DNA from: Phytopythium helicoides
Taxonomy: Eukaryota; Oomycota; Peronosporomycetes; Pythiales; Pythiaceae
DNA: 48,099 nt
Direction of reading: 5' to 3'
Assembly: GCA_024867545.1 (NCBI GenBank)
Contig: JANFNE010000085.1
Span: forward strand, 1 to 48,099
Shown: piece by piece, positions 20,607 to 31,471 of the stretch
How positions within the stretch are numbered: the stretch's first letter is position 1
Layout of the letters: each line of letters begins with the position of its first letter
The notes under the pieces: model-generated
Database searches by the model: none
What the model was told of the DNA's origin: nothing
What the model saw: only the letters and a program-made list of their open reading frames with translations
Position numbers and translations under genes: made by a program

Positions 20607-20615
20607 ACCGTGTAG
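19071..20615 (+). CDS. MFS hexose transporter, copy 6 (mosaic)
   Basis: A 514 aa sugar porter with all family motifs intact. Residues 1 to about 256 equal copy 5. Residues about 257-300 follow the copy 1/2 type (EHELSVIGQQ, GIGELLEPS, AMFLQVLQQ). Residues about 301-435 return to the copy 5 type (FFISSVNM, FICIGTAFF). The stretch around 440-462 is copy 1/2 type again (HLNINGVFFLF). The tail HGGKPTGAKS is copy 5 type except for its last residues, LATV. This alternation is best explained by gene conversion among the cluster. A polyadenylation-like AATAAA lies downstream near 20688. Confidence 0.95.
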   Translation: MAAGIIVNLDNGAADDIPTPGKRTYAIIVCIFTALGGLFFGYDQGVTSGVLIMDSFIYDYCVGWHNFTYEQCTASSSDLPAEWTDFTVWYNMAYNLGCLGGAFIGGIVADKFGRRATIFCAGILFCIGTSWVCFQKAQAHTAMYLARIVQGFGVGNSSFSAPIFGAEAAPKELRGLLAGFMQMTVVIGLWLANVVNIIVEDRDRGWRTTNGVAMAAPLVVMLGIWFVPESPRWTYQKKGKEAAAAVLKRLRQTDDIEHELSVIGQQVDEEIAANKGIGELLEPSVFKRVLIAMFLQVLQQATGINPIMSYGALIFKDITNAGIYSSFFISSVNMLSTIPAMRWVDTYGRRIMLLIGAVGMIVGHLFAAILFTATCDGTVDDAGCPKVGGWFICIGTAFFVFNFAISWGPICWIYPAEIFPLSVRAYGVALSTAANWAMGAVMTEVVKLFPHLNINGVFFLFAGLCCICLVFVYFFCPETKGVQLEDIEALFHGGKPTGAKSPEFVEVKSPLATV

Positions 20616-20728
20616 ACGAGTATGCAGTGTGTCTTGTAGAGGATGTGGTCGTGTCCAATCGCGGAAGAGCTGATCCATTGCTAGACTAATAAACATACTG
20701 ATGAGATTGGTCACAAAGCGCTCTGGTG

Positions 20729-23700
20729 TTATGGAGATCCTGTTCCTTCTTGCGTCGCATCGTATTGAGTTCGCTGTTCTAATAGTGTTCGAAATCGCGT
20801 GTAAAGCTTTGACAGGCGCTTTTTTTCTGCTTGCTCGGGTTGGTCAAGCAACGAACTCAGCAACAACGAGTCGCCAATCTGCTGACCAGCCCTGCTAACT
20901 CCTTTCCGACTCGCAGCTCCGCTTGTACTTGTACTGTTGCCACCGTTGACGTTGGTGGCAATGACAGACGCCCGAAACGCAGCTCGCTGGAGTTTCCGTC
21001 GCCTCACCTCGCTATTGGCTTTTGCTGTCGCACCAGTTAGCGAGGACAGTGAGATAGGGATCTGGGCCACGAAGACATGCACGTGCTCGATGTGTAGCAG
21101 CGCCAAGCGCTCACTCTGAATTCGAACAAATCTTCCTCTAGCATTTGGAGGTGCGCTCCATTCTACCAGCATCGTGCCAGCGCCGACTGACGCCGCATCC
21201 CTTTCCTCAACCTTGTGGGAGCTGACACAGCTTGCGAGGACATCTTCAAGATCGCGACCCACTCCTGTTTTCATAGATATGGCAATGTGGAGTGGAAATA
21301 CCCCTGATCGTTTTCGGCGCGAAGGAGAGGATGATCCAGCACCAGAGCTAGCACCGGGGGATACGTACAAGTGGCTAGTCTCAACCCGTAGATAGATCTT
21401 GACCGAGTGCACAACAACATAATTGGCCAGGTCTACCTCCCACCACGGCTGACGCTCTTCTTTTGTGTGTGCACATCGAGTCGACCTGGGCTGCACAGCA
21501 TTTCGAGCATGCATGGAGCATACAGTTGAGGACTGACGTGCCCGTTTCCGGAGAGCTACATCCACGAGGTGGAGTTTCTCGACAGACTGGCCCAAAATGG
21601 TGTTAGTTTGATGTTGGAGGCTCCATCGGTGTGCGATAGCATTGCAAATCAGGAGGCCGATATCATCACATTTGCTCGCAGCCACTCCCTCAGCGGATGT
21701 GGAGGGAATTTCGCCTTCGCACACACTTGAGGTGGAGTTGCTTATCCCGTCTGTGGCATCGGCTTCGCTGCTTCCATCTTGACACTGAAGTATCTCCTGG
21801 CACATCACACAGACGTTGGCCTTTGCGTAAAGTGCTGATGGGGCTGAGAACTTTTTGGCATCATGAAGAACGACGCCCCATTTCTGTCTAATGTCAAAGA
21901 TACGTTTCATCACCGCAACCCCTGGCAGATTGCACCGCATGAATCGCTGCTCGCATAGGGCACACGGAAAACGCGTTGGCGTCCACATTCGCGAAGGGAC
22001 CGCAGGAGACGATAATGTCGCTCTCAGCTGATCAATTTGTTGTTGTGCGATACCCGGAGATTCTTTGATTTTTGCTGGTGATAAATACGAGGGTGATGAA
22101 GACGGGCGCTTCATGAGTTTCAATCTCTCGAGTCGATAGGCTCCGTTATGGTTAGACTGTTCCAAGCAGTTGTTGAGTGAATTATCACCGGCTGTAGTTG
22201 GTAGAGGAAGAGATTTCTCGAAGTGAAGTGTTTTGCCACCGTGCAGAATGGTAACCCACGGTTGCGAATCTTTTGTATTGGTATCGGGGACACCGATTGC
22301 CGGTTGAGCACTCGATGGTCTTGGAGGACGGCTGGCAAGCGTACGTCTTTCATCATTGTAAGTTGATCCGGGTTTTTGTACGTTCACTTTTGAAGTATTG
22401 GAGACTCTCGGAGACACGATCTCAGCAAGATTAGATTGGTCGCCGCTATTTACTGGACTAAAAATTTGATTTGTTCTGGGTTCACGCCCAGAGTCACCAA
22501 TTCCAATATTGTTGCCTACTTCCTCGATACTCTTCTTAATTGCTTCTTCCAGATTGGATGTATCAACAAGATTAGAGTCTTCCAGTGTAGATTCCGTAAG
22601 AGACCTCCATGTTGGCAGATTTGTGCTCGACGGCTGCTCTATCAAAGTACCCAGAGCCATTTTCTTGATTTCTTCCAAGTCTGGTGGAGTCCAGAGAGGA
22701 CCAAAGCGCTGTTGACAGTAACTCAACAACTCCTTCTTGTCATCAAGTGCTTGGGTCAGATGGGAAGTGTGGTATAACTGCACCTCCTGCGTGATCCGAT
22801 CAAAGATAGAGGTGCTACGGCGATGGTGAGCAGGCATTGGCGGGAGACGAAGAGCGAGCTGCAGTTCAACAAATAAAAGTGCGAGCTCTATCACCGAACA
22901 GAGGCTGATGAGTACGTGGTAATCGGCATAGTAAAGGTGTCGTACGCACCCGGGCTGGCATCTAGGTGAAAAGCGTTCTGTTCGCAATTGTAGAAAATAG
23001 CTGTCCATCTAACTATATCGGCTTCGATACACACAATAAGTTGCTGCAAAAGACTTTTTGTTGAAGTGTTAGCATTTTAAAGGTACCAATTCATTGCACG
23101 CAAGGAACGTACTCATCTTCACATGTTAGCCGGAGATTCGCAAGTGCTGAGGCTGCACTCTGGGCAATCCACACAGCTCGATGAGCGAGTGCGGATAGTG
23201 TGCGAACAATAAGCTCTGGTTGCTCTACTGTTAGTAGTTTCTTCAAGAAGCCATTAGTATTTGGATCTGCCTCAGATAATGCAGCGAGCAAACCTCACTC
23301 TTGATGCGTGAGCAGACATTTGTCGGAGAGCGCACTGGTGTCCGAGAGCATAAGCAATATTTGCAACGTAAGGTAATATTTGATCAATCGTAGATCCGTT
23401 CGGGGTTGGATGGCTCGCCGAAGGGGTATCACAAACTTTAGTAGAAGTTGCAGTAGCAGCAGCAACAGCAGCAGAAAGACATGCAAATCGCTGGGATTTC
23501 GCCCACTCATCCTCAGCACGCTGCAGCAACCGCTCGTCATGGCGCTGGAGTCCTCTATCAGCTCGCCACTCTGCTCGAACCGCATGAAATTGCGCTAATG
23601 TAAGCCAAATAAACGCTTTCTCCACTACTATCCACTCATCGAACTTGAGATTTTGTGTGGAATAATGTCTGTCGTCAATGCCCTGGAAGAGTGGAGCTGG

Positions 23701-24257
23701 AAGCTCAAAAGGGAAATGAGCGGATTGCCGAGCAGATCGCTCCAGAGCTATGAGGTACGGAACATACTGCTGCATCAAGAGTAAGATGTCTGCAAATGGC
23801 TCACTACTTCCGGTTGGGCGAGTGGTGGCGATGGAGGGCGTTTCGGATAGCTTGATACGAATCTGTGCACGAAAATCCCCGAACGCAAATTAGGTTTTTA
23901 CAAGCTTTTGAGCGATTTCAGCAAATCTGGCCTGCCTGCATGCGGAGCTCAGAGAACTCTGAAGTTTTGAAACACGCTATGCTCATGTTTTGCTAGCAAA
24001 CAGTATACCGTGGTGTCAGTTTCATTAATAAGTGTACCAAAGCAGGCTCGTAGACGACAGACCTCACGCGCAACTTCATCAGACGATGGGAGCTGGAAAC
24101 GCGGGAAGTCGCCGCACCAGATGCGGTGATGGAGCCATTTGGCGCACGCCATGAGTTCTGTGACGGTAAGTGGAGTTGTTGCCGACTCCGACCAGAGTTG
24201 ACGAAGCTCTGTACAGTGACACAAATCCCCTATAAATACCTCAATGACAAATTTATT
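20729..24257 (-). CDS. Multi-exon protein with C-terminal discoidin-like domain; 5' end unclear
   Basis: Not recognised as a named family. Coding segments on the minus strand, by eye: about 24257-24009, 23958-23902, 23862 to about 23290, about 23285-23095, 23043-22950 and 22887-20729, joined by small GT-AG introns (39-62 bp). The junction near 23285 does not resolve cleanly and may hide a frameshift. The large last exon has a disordered Ser/Pro-rich middle and ends with a galactose-binding/F5-8 type C-like fold (RKRARQSST, then QPWWEVDLANYVVVHSVKIYL, then GRFVRIQS). The N-terminal part looks helical. No ATG opens the first segment, which begins only a few bases beyond the stop of the START-like/FYVE gene, so upstream exons may be missing or lie beyond that gene. 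Its 3' end faces transporter copy 6. Confidence 0.6.
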
Positions 24258-24270
24258 GAGCCACTACACC

Positions 24271-25449
24271 TCAACACATCTCGTCGATGGAGGCCGATGA
24301 AGCCGTGGATGCCGAGCGCAGCAACCGCTCGTCGAAGTAGCACGACAGCGAGCTACCATCCCGCAGCTCCTCACGAGCGATATCGAGTCCGCTCAGCATA
24401 CTCGCGGCGTGCACACAGCGAGTGCAAAAGTTGACTTGACGCTGCACGGCAGCGCGGGTTTCTCGGTTCAAAAAGCTCAGCTTGCGCGGAATGCGGCAGC
24501 GAGAACACATACGGCTCCCACAAGCCTCGCAGTAGTGCCGAGAGCGCAAGATGCCGCCCATATCCTTGTGACACACGCAGCAGCTTCGGTCGTCCGCAGC
24601 TGGAGTCTTGCTGAGACCATGCATCCTCGCGGCAGTCGACTTGCTGAGCAAGTAGTTGAGCTTCTTGAGCTGCGCACAGACGGCGACCATCTTGACGGAC
24701 GCGACGGCTTCGGCGGTCGCATACGTCGCCATGCTAGACGGCATGTCGCCCAGCACGTCGATGCAAGCCTTCACATAGACCTCGACGACGCCCGGACTCT
24801 TCTGACGGAAGACGTGGTACAGCGAGTTGTTACCACGCACGAGCTTGAGGTCGTGCAGCTCCGGTGCGCCTGGGACTGTGATCGAGTTGATGACATGGTA
24901 CCCGATGCGCTCGTTGGACGAGCTCAGGGTGATCCCCGTGGCCTCGAGGTAGACAAAGTCTCGCGGTCGGATGACGTGCTGCATGACGGGGGGACCGGCG
25001 TTGACGGCCCACTTGACCTGCAGTCCGCGGAATGGGTCGTCGACCGTAGCCTGCACGATGGAGGCGAGCAGGCTAAAGTCGGCGACGTAGTCCACGACGT
25101 AGGTGGACTTGATCTTGGCCATCTCGGCCGTCTGGTTGACGACGCCGAACATGAGGTCGTCCAGGTCGCACTCGATGGTGCCGAACCAGACGAGCTGCGC
25201 GGCGTTGCGGCTGAGCGACGAGTCACGCGTGCGCTTGAGCTGGTCCTGGAACACGCCGAGGTTCTCGGTTCGCTTGAGCTGCTTCCATCTCGCCGGGTTC
25301 ATGACGCCGCCGTCGCGGAGGAAGACCTGTTCATAGTCGTCGAGAGTCTCGGCGACGATACCGCTGGCGAGCGCCTCGAGCGCGGCCTCGTCCTGCTCGG
25401 AGAGCTGCAGCGGCGGGAAGGGTCTGGACGCCAGCGGGAATCTCGCCAT
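24271..25449 (-). CDS. START-like / FYVE zinc-finger protein, copy 1
   Basis: A 392 aa intron-less protein. Residues about 40-265 resemble the START-like region that precedes FYVE fingers in many oomycete proteins. The finger at 290-345 has four Cys pairs (C290/C293, C307/C310, C315/C318, C342/C345) and the basic motif as SRHYCEACG, one His short of the canonical RHHC. FYVE fingers bind phosphatidylinositol 3-phosphate on endosomes, so endosomal lipid binding is likely but weaker specificity is possible. Nearly identical to copy 2 (33467-34642) from the ATG to about residue 362, with silent changes only, then abruptly divergent in the last about 30 residues (RDGSSLSCYFDERLL here). Confidence 0.9.
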   Translation of the reverse strand: MARFPLASRPFPPLQLSEQDEAALEALASGIVAETLDDYEQVFLRDGGVMNPARWKQLKRTENLGVFQDQLKRTRDSSLSRNAAQLVWFGTIECDLDDLMFGVVNQTAEMAKIKSTYVVDYVADFSLLASIVQATVDDPFRGLQVKWAVNAGPPVMQHVIRPRDFVYLEATGITLSSSNERIGYHVINSITVPGAPELHDLKLVRGNNSLYHVFRQKSPGVVEVYVKACIDVLGDMPSSMATYATAEAVASVKMVAVCAQLKKLNYLLSKSTAARMHGLSKTPAADDRSCCVCHKDMGGILRSRHYCEACGSRMCSRCRIPRKLSFLNRETRAAVQRQVNFCTRCVHAASMLSGLDIAREELRDGSSLSCYFDERLLRSASTASSASIDEMC

Positions 25450-26964
25450 TTAGGTCTGACGCGGCGGTGGCAACTTGAGGAATGCCCACTGTCAGGCAGG
25501 CGCCACTGAGCCTTGAGGAGCGGGACCGTCAGCCAGATGCTGGACGAGCCTTGGACAGTGCGCACGCGTGTCACCGACTGCTGTTGAGGCACGTGGACGG
25601 GGGGCGTCGGTGTTATCGCCACCTGCCTCCTCGTCGCCCCGGCGATGTCAATCGGGCGCCGGTGCAACGTCCTCGATGCTTACAGCGCGTCTCTGGGCCG
25701 TCAGCTCCGCGTCATCAGCCTGTGCTTCACGCCAACGTGGCACCACCGCCCGCAGACGAGCGGGGCGGCGAGGACGACGAGTCGGCGCCAGCGGAGACCG
25801 CGGCGGCCGCGGGACTCGGGCAACGCAGCAGGACGCGGACGCGGAGACCCAGGGCGACGCGGAGGTGGCGCCAGCGCCAGCCGGCGGTGCTCGTGACCGC
25901 GGCGGTCGCGCGGCCTCTACATCTCGGCGCTGACGACCCTCCATGGCGGAGCGAGGCTTGGCTTCAATATGGGCATAGTTTACGCGAGTGAGGTGTTTGC
26001 GAGACCGAGTTGGCTGCTCGAGGTGGTGCTCGCGATCGTATTGGTGGCGTAAATGCCAATGCGGAGCGTCCTCATTTACCCTGTGGGCGTACCGAGATGG
26101 TAGCGATTGGCAACTACGACACCTCGCATTTGGTAGGATGACCAGAGACCTCGAGCGGCTCCACCGATGCATTCGTTGGTCCGGACGGGAAGTTGAGATT
26201 CACGCCGGCTTTGAGTCTTCGCGATCGCGGGACGTCTTCCACCAGCGATTCACACGCCTGATGAACCGATGCACACTGCTGTAGACTTGCTTGAGCCGGT
26301 TGTGCTGTCGCCAGACTTCACCGATACCTACCCGACGAAGCCGACGCCGAGGCTCCAGTCGCCAATTGCAAAACGCCACTGCGCGTCCACGTCGGATGAA
26401 GAGCTGTACTCCTCATCGTCACGCCCCGTTTGAGGCGCCAGTCCCGCAGCCAGCCGCTTCAACAACACCAACAAACCTTGATTCCCACTCTGGAGCCGCC
26501 GCTGGGAGACGAAGTGGTAGGTCGATGAACCCTCGTCGTTGAGCCACCATTTCTCCATGAAACTGCTTTGCCACGCGGAAATGCCACGTCCACAAGCATC
26601 GCCAGCTCCAGCAGCGTGCGTAGCTTCGGAGAGAAGTTGAAGCACAATGCGCCTTTGGTTCCTCTCCAATGCTCCATCATACCGGTTCCATACCGGTCAA
26701 CCATCGGTTCGCAGGAAGACAGTGTCGCGTCGCGCGCATTTCCTTCCCTGCTGCTGCGGCGGTCGGTGGACGAGTCGACTGGCGCGCCGGTCGCCGCCCG
26801 CCGCCTGCTGCCGCCGCCCGACGCCGCTGGGCGCCGCCTGCTGCTCGCTGAGGACCGCGAGGCGCCGCTCGCGCAGCTCCGGCGCTCGGGCGCTGAGCAC
26901 AGCGCGCGTTTCGGCCAGCGCGCGGCTGCTGTCGCCGTCGCCGTCGGTTGCGGCGGACGGCTGC
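25450..26964. other. Unclear region with possible minus-strand exons
   Basis: Between the divergent START-like/FYVE (-) and TOG (+) genes. On the minus strand an ATG at 26704 opens MVDRYGTGMMEHWRGTKG. A second frame (about 26617-26328) reads FMEKWWLNDEGSSTYHFV and later WRFAIGDWSLGVGFVG. A third, near 26290-26110, reads QQCASVHQACESLVEDV. These look like coding pieces split by frame changes or introns, but no family is recognised and no consistent splice model was found. The part from 25500 to 25950 is GC-rich without clear coding. Confidence 0.3.
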
Positions 26965-28588
26965 ATGACGTCGCCCAGGCCCGCGCTCAAGCCGCGCCCG
27001 CGGTCCCCAGAGCAGCCAGCGAGCGAGGCGGACGCGTCTGGAGGAGGAGCCAGCGCCACGGACGAGCGCGCGCGCGTCCTGCAGGAGCACGCGGCGGCCG
27101 CGCGCCGCCCGCCGGTCAAGCGCCAGCGCCGCATGGCGCGCTCGGAAAGTGGCGAGGCGGCCGCTGCTGGGCTCGCAGCGCAAGAATGCAGGGAGGACGA
27201 GCTGGCGTCCACCGCGGCGTCCACGCCCGCGGGCAGCGTCGGCGCGACGGACGACAAGGAGAACGTCGTGGTCGTCGACAGCGAGGAGAAGCAGATGGAC
27301 GGCGCGCCCGAGGGAGACCTGTTCCTCGTCAACGTGCTCTCGAGCGACGAGTTCCAGCCCAGCGCAGACCTCGAGCAGGAGCTCGCGCAGCTGGACGAGA
27401 TGCTCGCGCTGCTCAAGGGACAGGAGCGCGGCGACGACGACGTGTCGTGGGGAGCGCAGTACCGCGCGGTCGACTCGGTGCGGAGGCTCGCCATCCACCA
27501 CACCCAGGAGATTCAGCAGCGACTGTAAGCGCGTCTTGATTGGCACTCGTGAGTGTAGTTGCTCACCTCTGGTGTTCGTGCAGGGCTCGCGCGCTCTCGC
27601 TGCTTGTGCTGCCGTCTGTCTCGAGCTTGCGGTCGGCCATGTCCCGCAACGCCGTGTTGTGCGTAGAGGACCTCATTCGGGCCCTTCCGACCGATATTTC
27701 CGAGCACTTTGGTATGCGGTCGCTGCTTAGCTGGTAGTCTTGACGCTTGCTAATCGGTAGGCTTGTCCGTGTAGACACCATTGTCCCTCTGCTCATCCAG
27801 CGAGCCTGCAATGAGAAACAGTTCATTCGAGACGCAGCGAAAGAGGTTCGTATGGATGTTTGTCAACCACCAGCCGATCGCGATTCACTAACCATCTGCG
27901 TTGCTCACAGGTGCTCGACACGACTGTGCAAGTCGTTTCAAACGCGTCGCTGCTAGAGACACTTTTGCAGGCGTCAGGCGACAAGAACCCTCAAGCCGTG
28001 AGCGTGGTGAGTGCTCGTCATCCGCTCCGAACCCGTGCATTTTCAAGCATCTGACGGTCGTCGTCGCAACAGGCTGGGGTGTATGCAACCAAATGCATCC
28101 AGTCCATGGACAAAGACCATCTCAAGACTTTTGTCACCGAAACTCACCAGATATTCCTCGAAGAGATGGCTGCGTTCCTCAACTGCAAGGTCGTCGAGTG
28201 CAAGGCGCACGCAAGGAGGGCTCTCCAATACACGCGAAAGACCATTGGGGTGCGTTCCTTCGCTGATTGCGGTTTCTTTTGAGTGAGCACTGGTCTTACA
28301 CTTCTTCCTTTGCAACAGGACACAACATTCGTTGCACTAGCCAAGGCACAGCTGACGGGCGGCGCTCAATTCGACGTGCTTCGAGCATCCGAAGAGCGCA
28401 AAAAGCCAGCCGGACCCAAGGGCAGACCTAGCATTCGTGAGCGCATGATGCAAATGAAGAAGGCAAAGGGTCTACCTGCGGGCGGGAACTCGGGAGACGA
28501 CGTGCCCGTGGTCGTTGTCGCAGCGCCGACACCATCGGCACCTGCAGCTCTTTCAGCATCGAGCGCGGATGCGGCGTCGTCCTTATAG
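26965..28588 (+). CDS. TOG / CLASP_N-like domain protein, six exons
   Basis: Probable microtubule-binding protein of 433 aa. Exons: 26965-27524, 27584-27711, 27775-27845, 27911-28006, 28073-28249, 28319-28588; all five introns are GT-AG, 59-69 bp, and the frame is kept throughout. The N-terminal about 150 residues are low-complexity and acidic. Then a helical repeat of TOG/CLASP type runs from QYRAVDSVRRLA through LPSVSSLRSAMSRNAV, DTIVPLLIQRACNEKQFIRD, AVSVAGVYATKCIQSM and CKAHARRALQYTRKTI, the alternating helices and conserved intra-HEAT loops typical of CLASP N-terminal domains. A basic segment (RPSIRERMMQMKKAKG) and a Pro/Ala tail follow. The start at 26965 is the only in-frame ATG; an upstream exon is possible because the frame stays open to 26647. 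Confidence 0.8.
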
Positions 28589-29107
28589 CAGCGTTTCCGA
28601 ACGTGTCGCGTCGGATCACGCGGGGCGACGCGTTGGAGGATGTCGATGGATCCATTTTGTCACTAAGCTATAATGCCGCGCGGAGGTTGCGTCTGAGCTT
28701 CCGACGCCAGCGCTTTTTCACGTTTTCGAAGCAACAGGACAAGCGTATTGCACGCCATGAGCAGAGCGCGATGGATTGGTTTGACTGACTTTCCAGTACA
28801 TGAGAAGCCGAAGTCCCCCCATGGATGTTGGCTTGATCAACGATCAGCCACTCTTCATCCCGCCTGACGGATGCCTACTCGGCACTTGCACACCAGATCA
28901 ACCACGCCACCAAACCAATTGGAAAACAAACTTCATCGCCATGAGGTCCCCACGCTCCACGTGCTCCACCCGCTCGCCTACCACGAGTGATGGTCGCCAA
29001 TGAACACGAAGGAGCTCCGCTGCTCCATCCTGAAAACCGCGCAAGCTTTCCAGTCACTCGCCAATCCTCTCTCTTCCTCGCACTTGGTCACTTTTCCTCC
29101 GTCCTCA
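28589..29107. other. Intergenic with possible leader of the ABC gene
   Basis: No separate gene supported. An in-frame ATG at 29000 would add 36 residues to the ABC protein. Confidence 0.5.
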
Positions 29108-30061
29108 ATGGCCGATCCCTCGCTCGCCGACACGCCCGTGCAGCTCTCGCACTTGGACTTTACGTTCGCCAAGGTGACGCCGGGCGGGCAGCTGCTCAAC
29201 CGGCTGCAGTACGAGGCGAGCAGCGCGGACGACCGCGTGCTGCGCGACCTGTCGGCGACCGTGGGCAGAGCGCAGCGCGTGCTCGTGGTGGGCGGCAACG
29301 GCGCGGGCAAGAGCACGCTGCTGGGCGTGCTGGCGGGCAAGCACCTGGTCGCGGACGACTCGGCGCTGCTGTTCGGCCGCGACGCGTTCCGCGACACGAC
29401 GCTCAACCTGCGGCGCGCGTTCGTGAGCGCCGACTGGGGCACGCGTGCCGTGGCCTTCGCGTCGCACGCCATGGCCTACTCGGCCGACCTGGCCATTGAC
29501 GAGATGATGGTCAAGCTGCAGAGCGAGTTCCCAGAGCGCCGAGACAAGCTGCTGCGCGTGCTGCGCATCGACCCAAAGTGGCGTCTGCACCGCTTGTCGG
29601 ACGGCCAGCGCCGCCGCGTGCAGCTCTTCCTCGCGCTCATCCGGCCCTCTGAGCTCATCATCCTCGACGAGGTGCTCGGCATGCTAGACATCATCTCGCG
29701 CGAGAACGTGCTCGCATTCCTCAAGGAGGAGACTGAGACTCGTGGCGCCACCGTGCTGCTCGCCACGCACATCTTCGACGGCACCGACGTGTGGGCCACC
29801 CACGTGCTCTACGTCCGCCAGGGCACCGTCGGCTACTACGGACCCATCGAAGACTGCACGCGCGACGCCAGCGGAGCCAAGATCCCCATGTACCGCACCG
29901 TCGAGAACTGGCTGCGCGAGGAGCTGCAGATGGACGACCGCATCGAACGCGAGGCTGGCGTCGCCGCGGCGGGAGGAGAGACCGACCTCGGCAACGCCCA
30001 GAACCGCGCGGGAGGCTACGCTTCCGGACGACTTGGAGGCGTGGACCTCAATGGACTGTGA
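29108..30061 (+). CDS. CAF16-like soluble ABC ATPase
   Basis: A 317 aa single nucleotide-binding domain without membrane helices. Walker A is GGNGAGKST (62-70), the signature LSDGQRRRVQL begins at 163, Walker B is LIILDE (183-188) and the switch His is in LLATH (221). The spacing and the GILxxLDI-type segment after Walker B (here VLGMLDII) fit the CAF16/ABCI family linked in yeast to the CCR4-NOT complex. That partner is an inference here. The start at 29108 (MADPSL) was preferred to the in-frame ATG at 29000 because the family begins close to the first beta-strand. No introns. The tail after about 285 is Gly/Ala-rich and probably flexible. Confidence 0.9.
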   Translation: MADPSLADTPVQLSHLDFTFAKVTPGGQLLNRLQYEASSADDRVLRDLSATVGRAQRVLVVGGNGAGKSTLLGVLAGKHLVADDSALLFGRDAFRDTTLNLRRAFVSADWGTRAVAFASHAMAYSADLAIDEMMVKLQSEFPERRDKLLRVLRIDPKWRLHRLSDGQRRRVQLFLALIRPSELIILDEVLGMLDIISRENVLAFLKEETETRGATVLLATHIFDGTDVWATHVLYVRQGTVGYYGPIEDCTRDASGAKIPMYRTVENWLREELQMDDRIEREAGVAAAGGETDLGNAQNRAGGYASGRLGGVDLNGL

Positions 30062-30099
30062 GCCTGAACAACAAGGCTGATGGGCTTCTTCCGAGAGAG

Positions 30100-30354
30100 C
30101 TGGAGCTGTTCGAACACGTATTCGTTGCGCCGACGAGCTTTGAGCTTGTTGCCGCCACGAATACCTGTTGGAATGAGCCGCTAGCGACCGAAGCAGAGCT
30201 GATCGAGTACCTCGACAGGCCGTTCCCGCGATGTCACCGCGAAAACCTGTAGTTGATGTGCGTTTAGGAAGCGATCTGGAGCTGATCGAACACGCGCTTG
30301 TCTCGCCAACGAACTGTGAGCACGTTGCCGCCGCAAGTGCCTGTTGTTGATGAG
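30100..30354. repeat. Degenerate tandem repeat of about 75 bp, two units
   Basis: GAGCTGTTCGAACACG near 30102 is echoed by GAGCTGATCGAACACG near 30271, and TTGCCGCC...CCTGTTG...ATGAGC follows in both at the same spacing. The period is about 170 bp. Non-coding, downstream of the ABC gene. Confidence 0.5.
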
Positions 30355-31388
30355 CTTCTAGAGAGAGAAATAACACCCATCGAACACTGTTTGGCGCTAC
30401 AACTTTTTTCAGGTTTGCTCTGGAGATTGCATCAACAGCGACCAACGATACCGATCCCAGAGGTCAACGAAGCGAGCCGCCTCTATCGAGCGATCTACCA
30501 TTCGCATCAGCTACAGGATCGAGGCACTTTGCTCGCTGTTAGAATGGCGAAATGACCGCATCAAATCTTAAAGTCACATCACATTCGTCCGCACTAGCGA
30601 TGAAAGCAAAAGAGCTAGCAGTGCCGGATCGCGAATCGAGAAACTCTCGATGGTAGCCTCGTGCCGTCACAAAGGATGATGATACTGCTATAACCATGGC
30701 AATCGTGAATTGGAAAGTGGGTGATGAATCCTTTCACTCTCCTCTGCGACGGCGATGAAAGCTCTCGCTACATCTCCTACTGCGATCAGCCTTGCGTTTG
30801 CGCCGCTTACAGCTCCACCTCGGTCACCATGCAGGCAAGAAGGCACGTTGGTAGGCTGGCAGGCAGCAGGAGCTTCACGCCAATACAGTTACACCTCCAC
30901 AGCACAGCGCAGTCCTGGTGTGTGTGTCTACAAGTCTATTAGCCTACAAGCGAGGTCTCGTCGACCGACCGCCGAGTCCATCCTCTTTGAAGTGTCGGTC
31001 CGCTTGGTCGGTCGGTGGTGAGTCGACCGTAACGGCTGAAACATCTTGCATTCACTATGGACTCGCCACTTGAAGCCGGCACAGTGGCCATGTCGGTCGG
31101 TTACGAGCATACTCCCACCAAGTCAAAACGGACTCGACCGCCACGAGCCGCCACCTTCAAGCAGCGCGCGCTTCTATCCCTTTTGGCCGGTGCAAATGAG
31201 CTCCAAGGAGACCGTCAGTGACGTCGACCGACCACCGACCGTCGACGCCAGGAGAGGCACGCTCCTCAATGCCAGCCAGCACCATCGTCAGTCCTAGCGT
31301 CGGTGATGGGTTGCAGCGTCCGAGACCCAAGACCGTCCCGATGCAGTTGTCAACCCGCTGGAGCTCCGCGAGCGCCTCGACCCCACCT

Positions 31389-31408
31389 GCTCACTTCGCG
31401 ATTCGCTT
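31389..31408 (+). promoter_or_regulatory. Core promoter candidate, formate dehydrogenase copy 1
   Basis: GCTCACTTCGCGATTCGCTT, a weaker Inr+FPR-like match 83 bp upstream of the ATG. Confidence 0.5.
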
Positions 31409-31471
31409 CGCTCCCAGCAGCCCAGCCGACCTCCAGTCCAGTCGCACTCGCACCTCTCCACCTCGTCAACC

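Noticed and set aside
28603..28788. 61-codon frame after the TOG gene
   Set aside because: No ATG at its start, no similarity, and it sits in the 3' flank.
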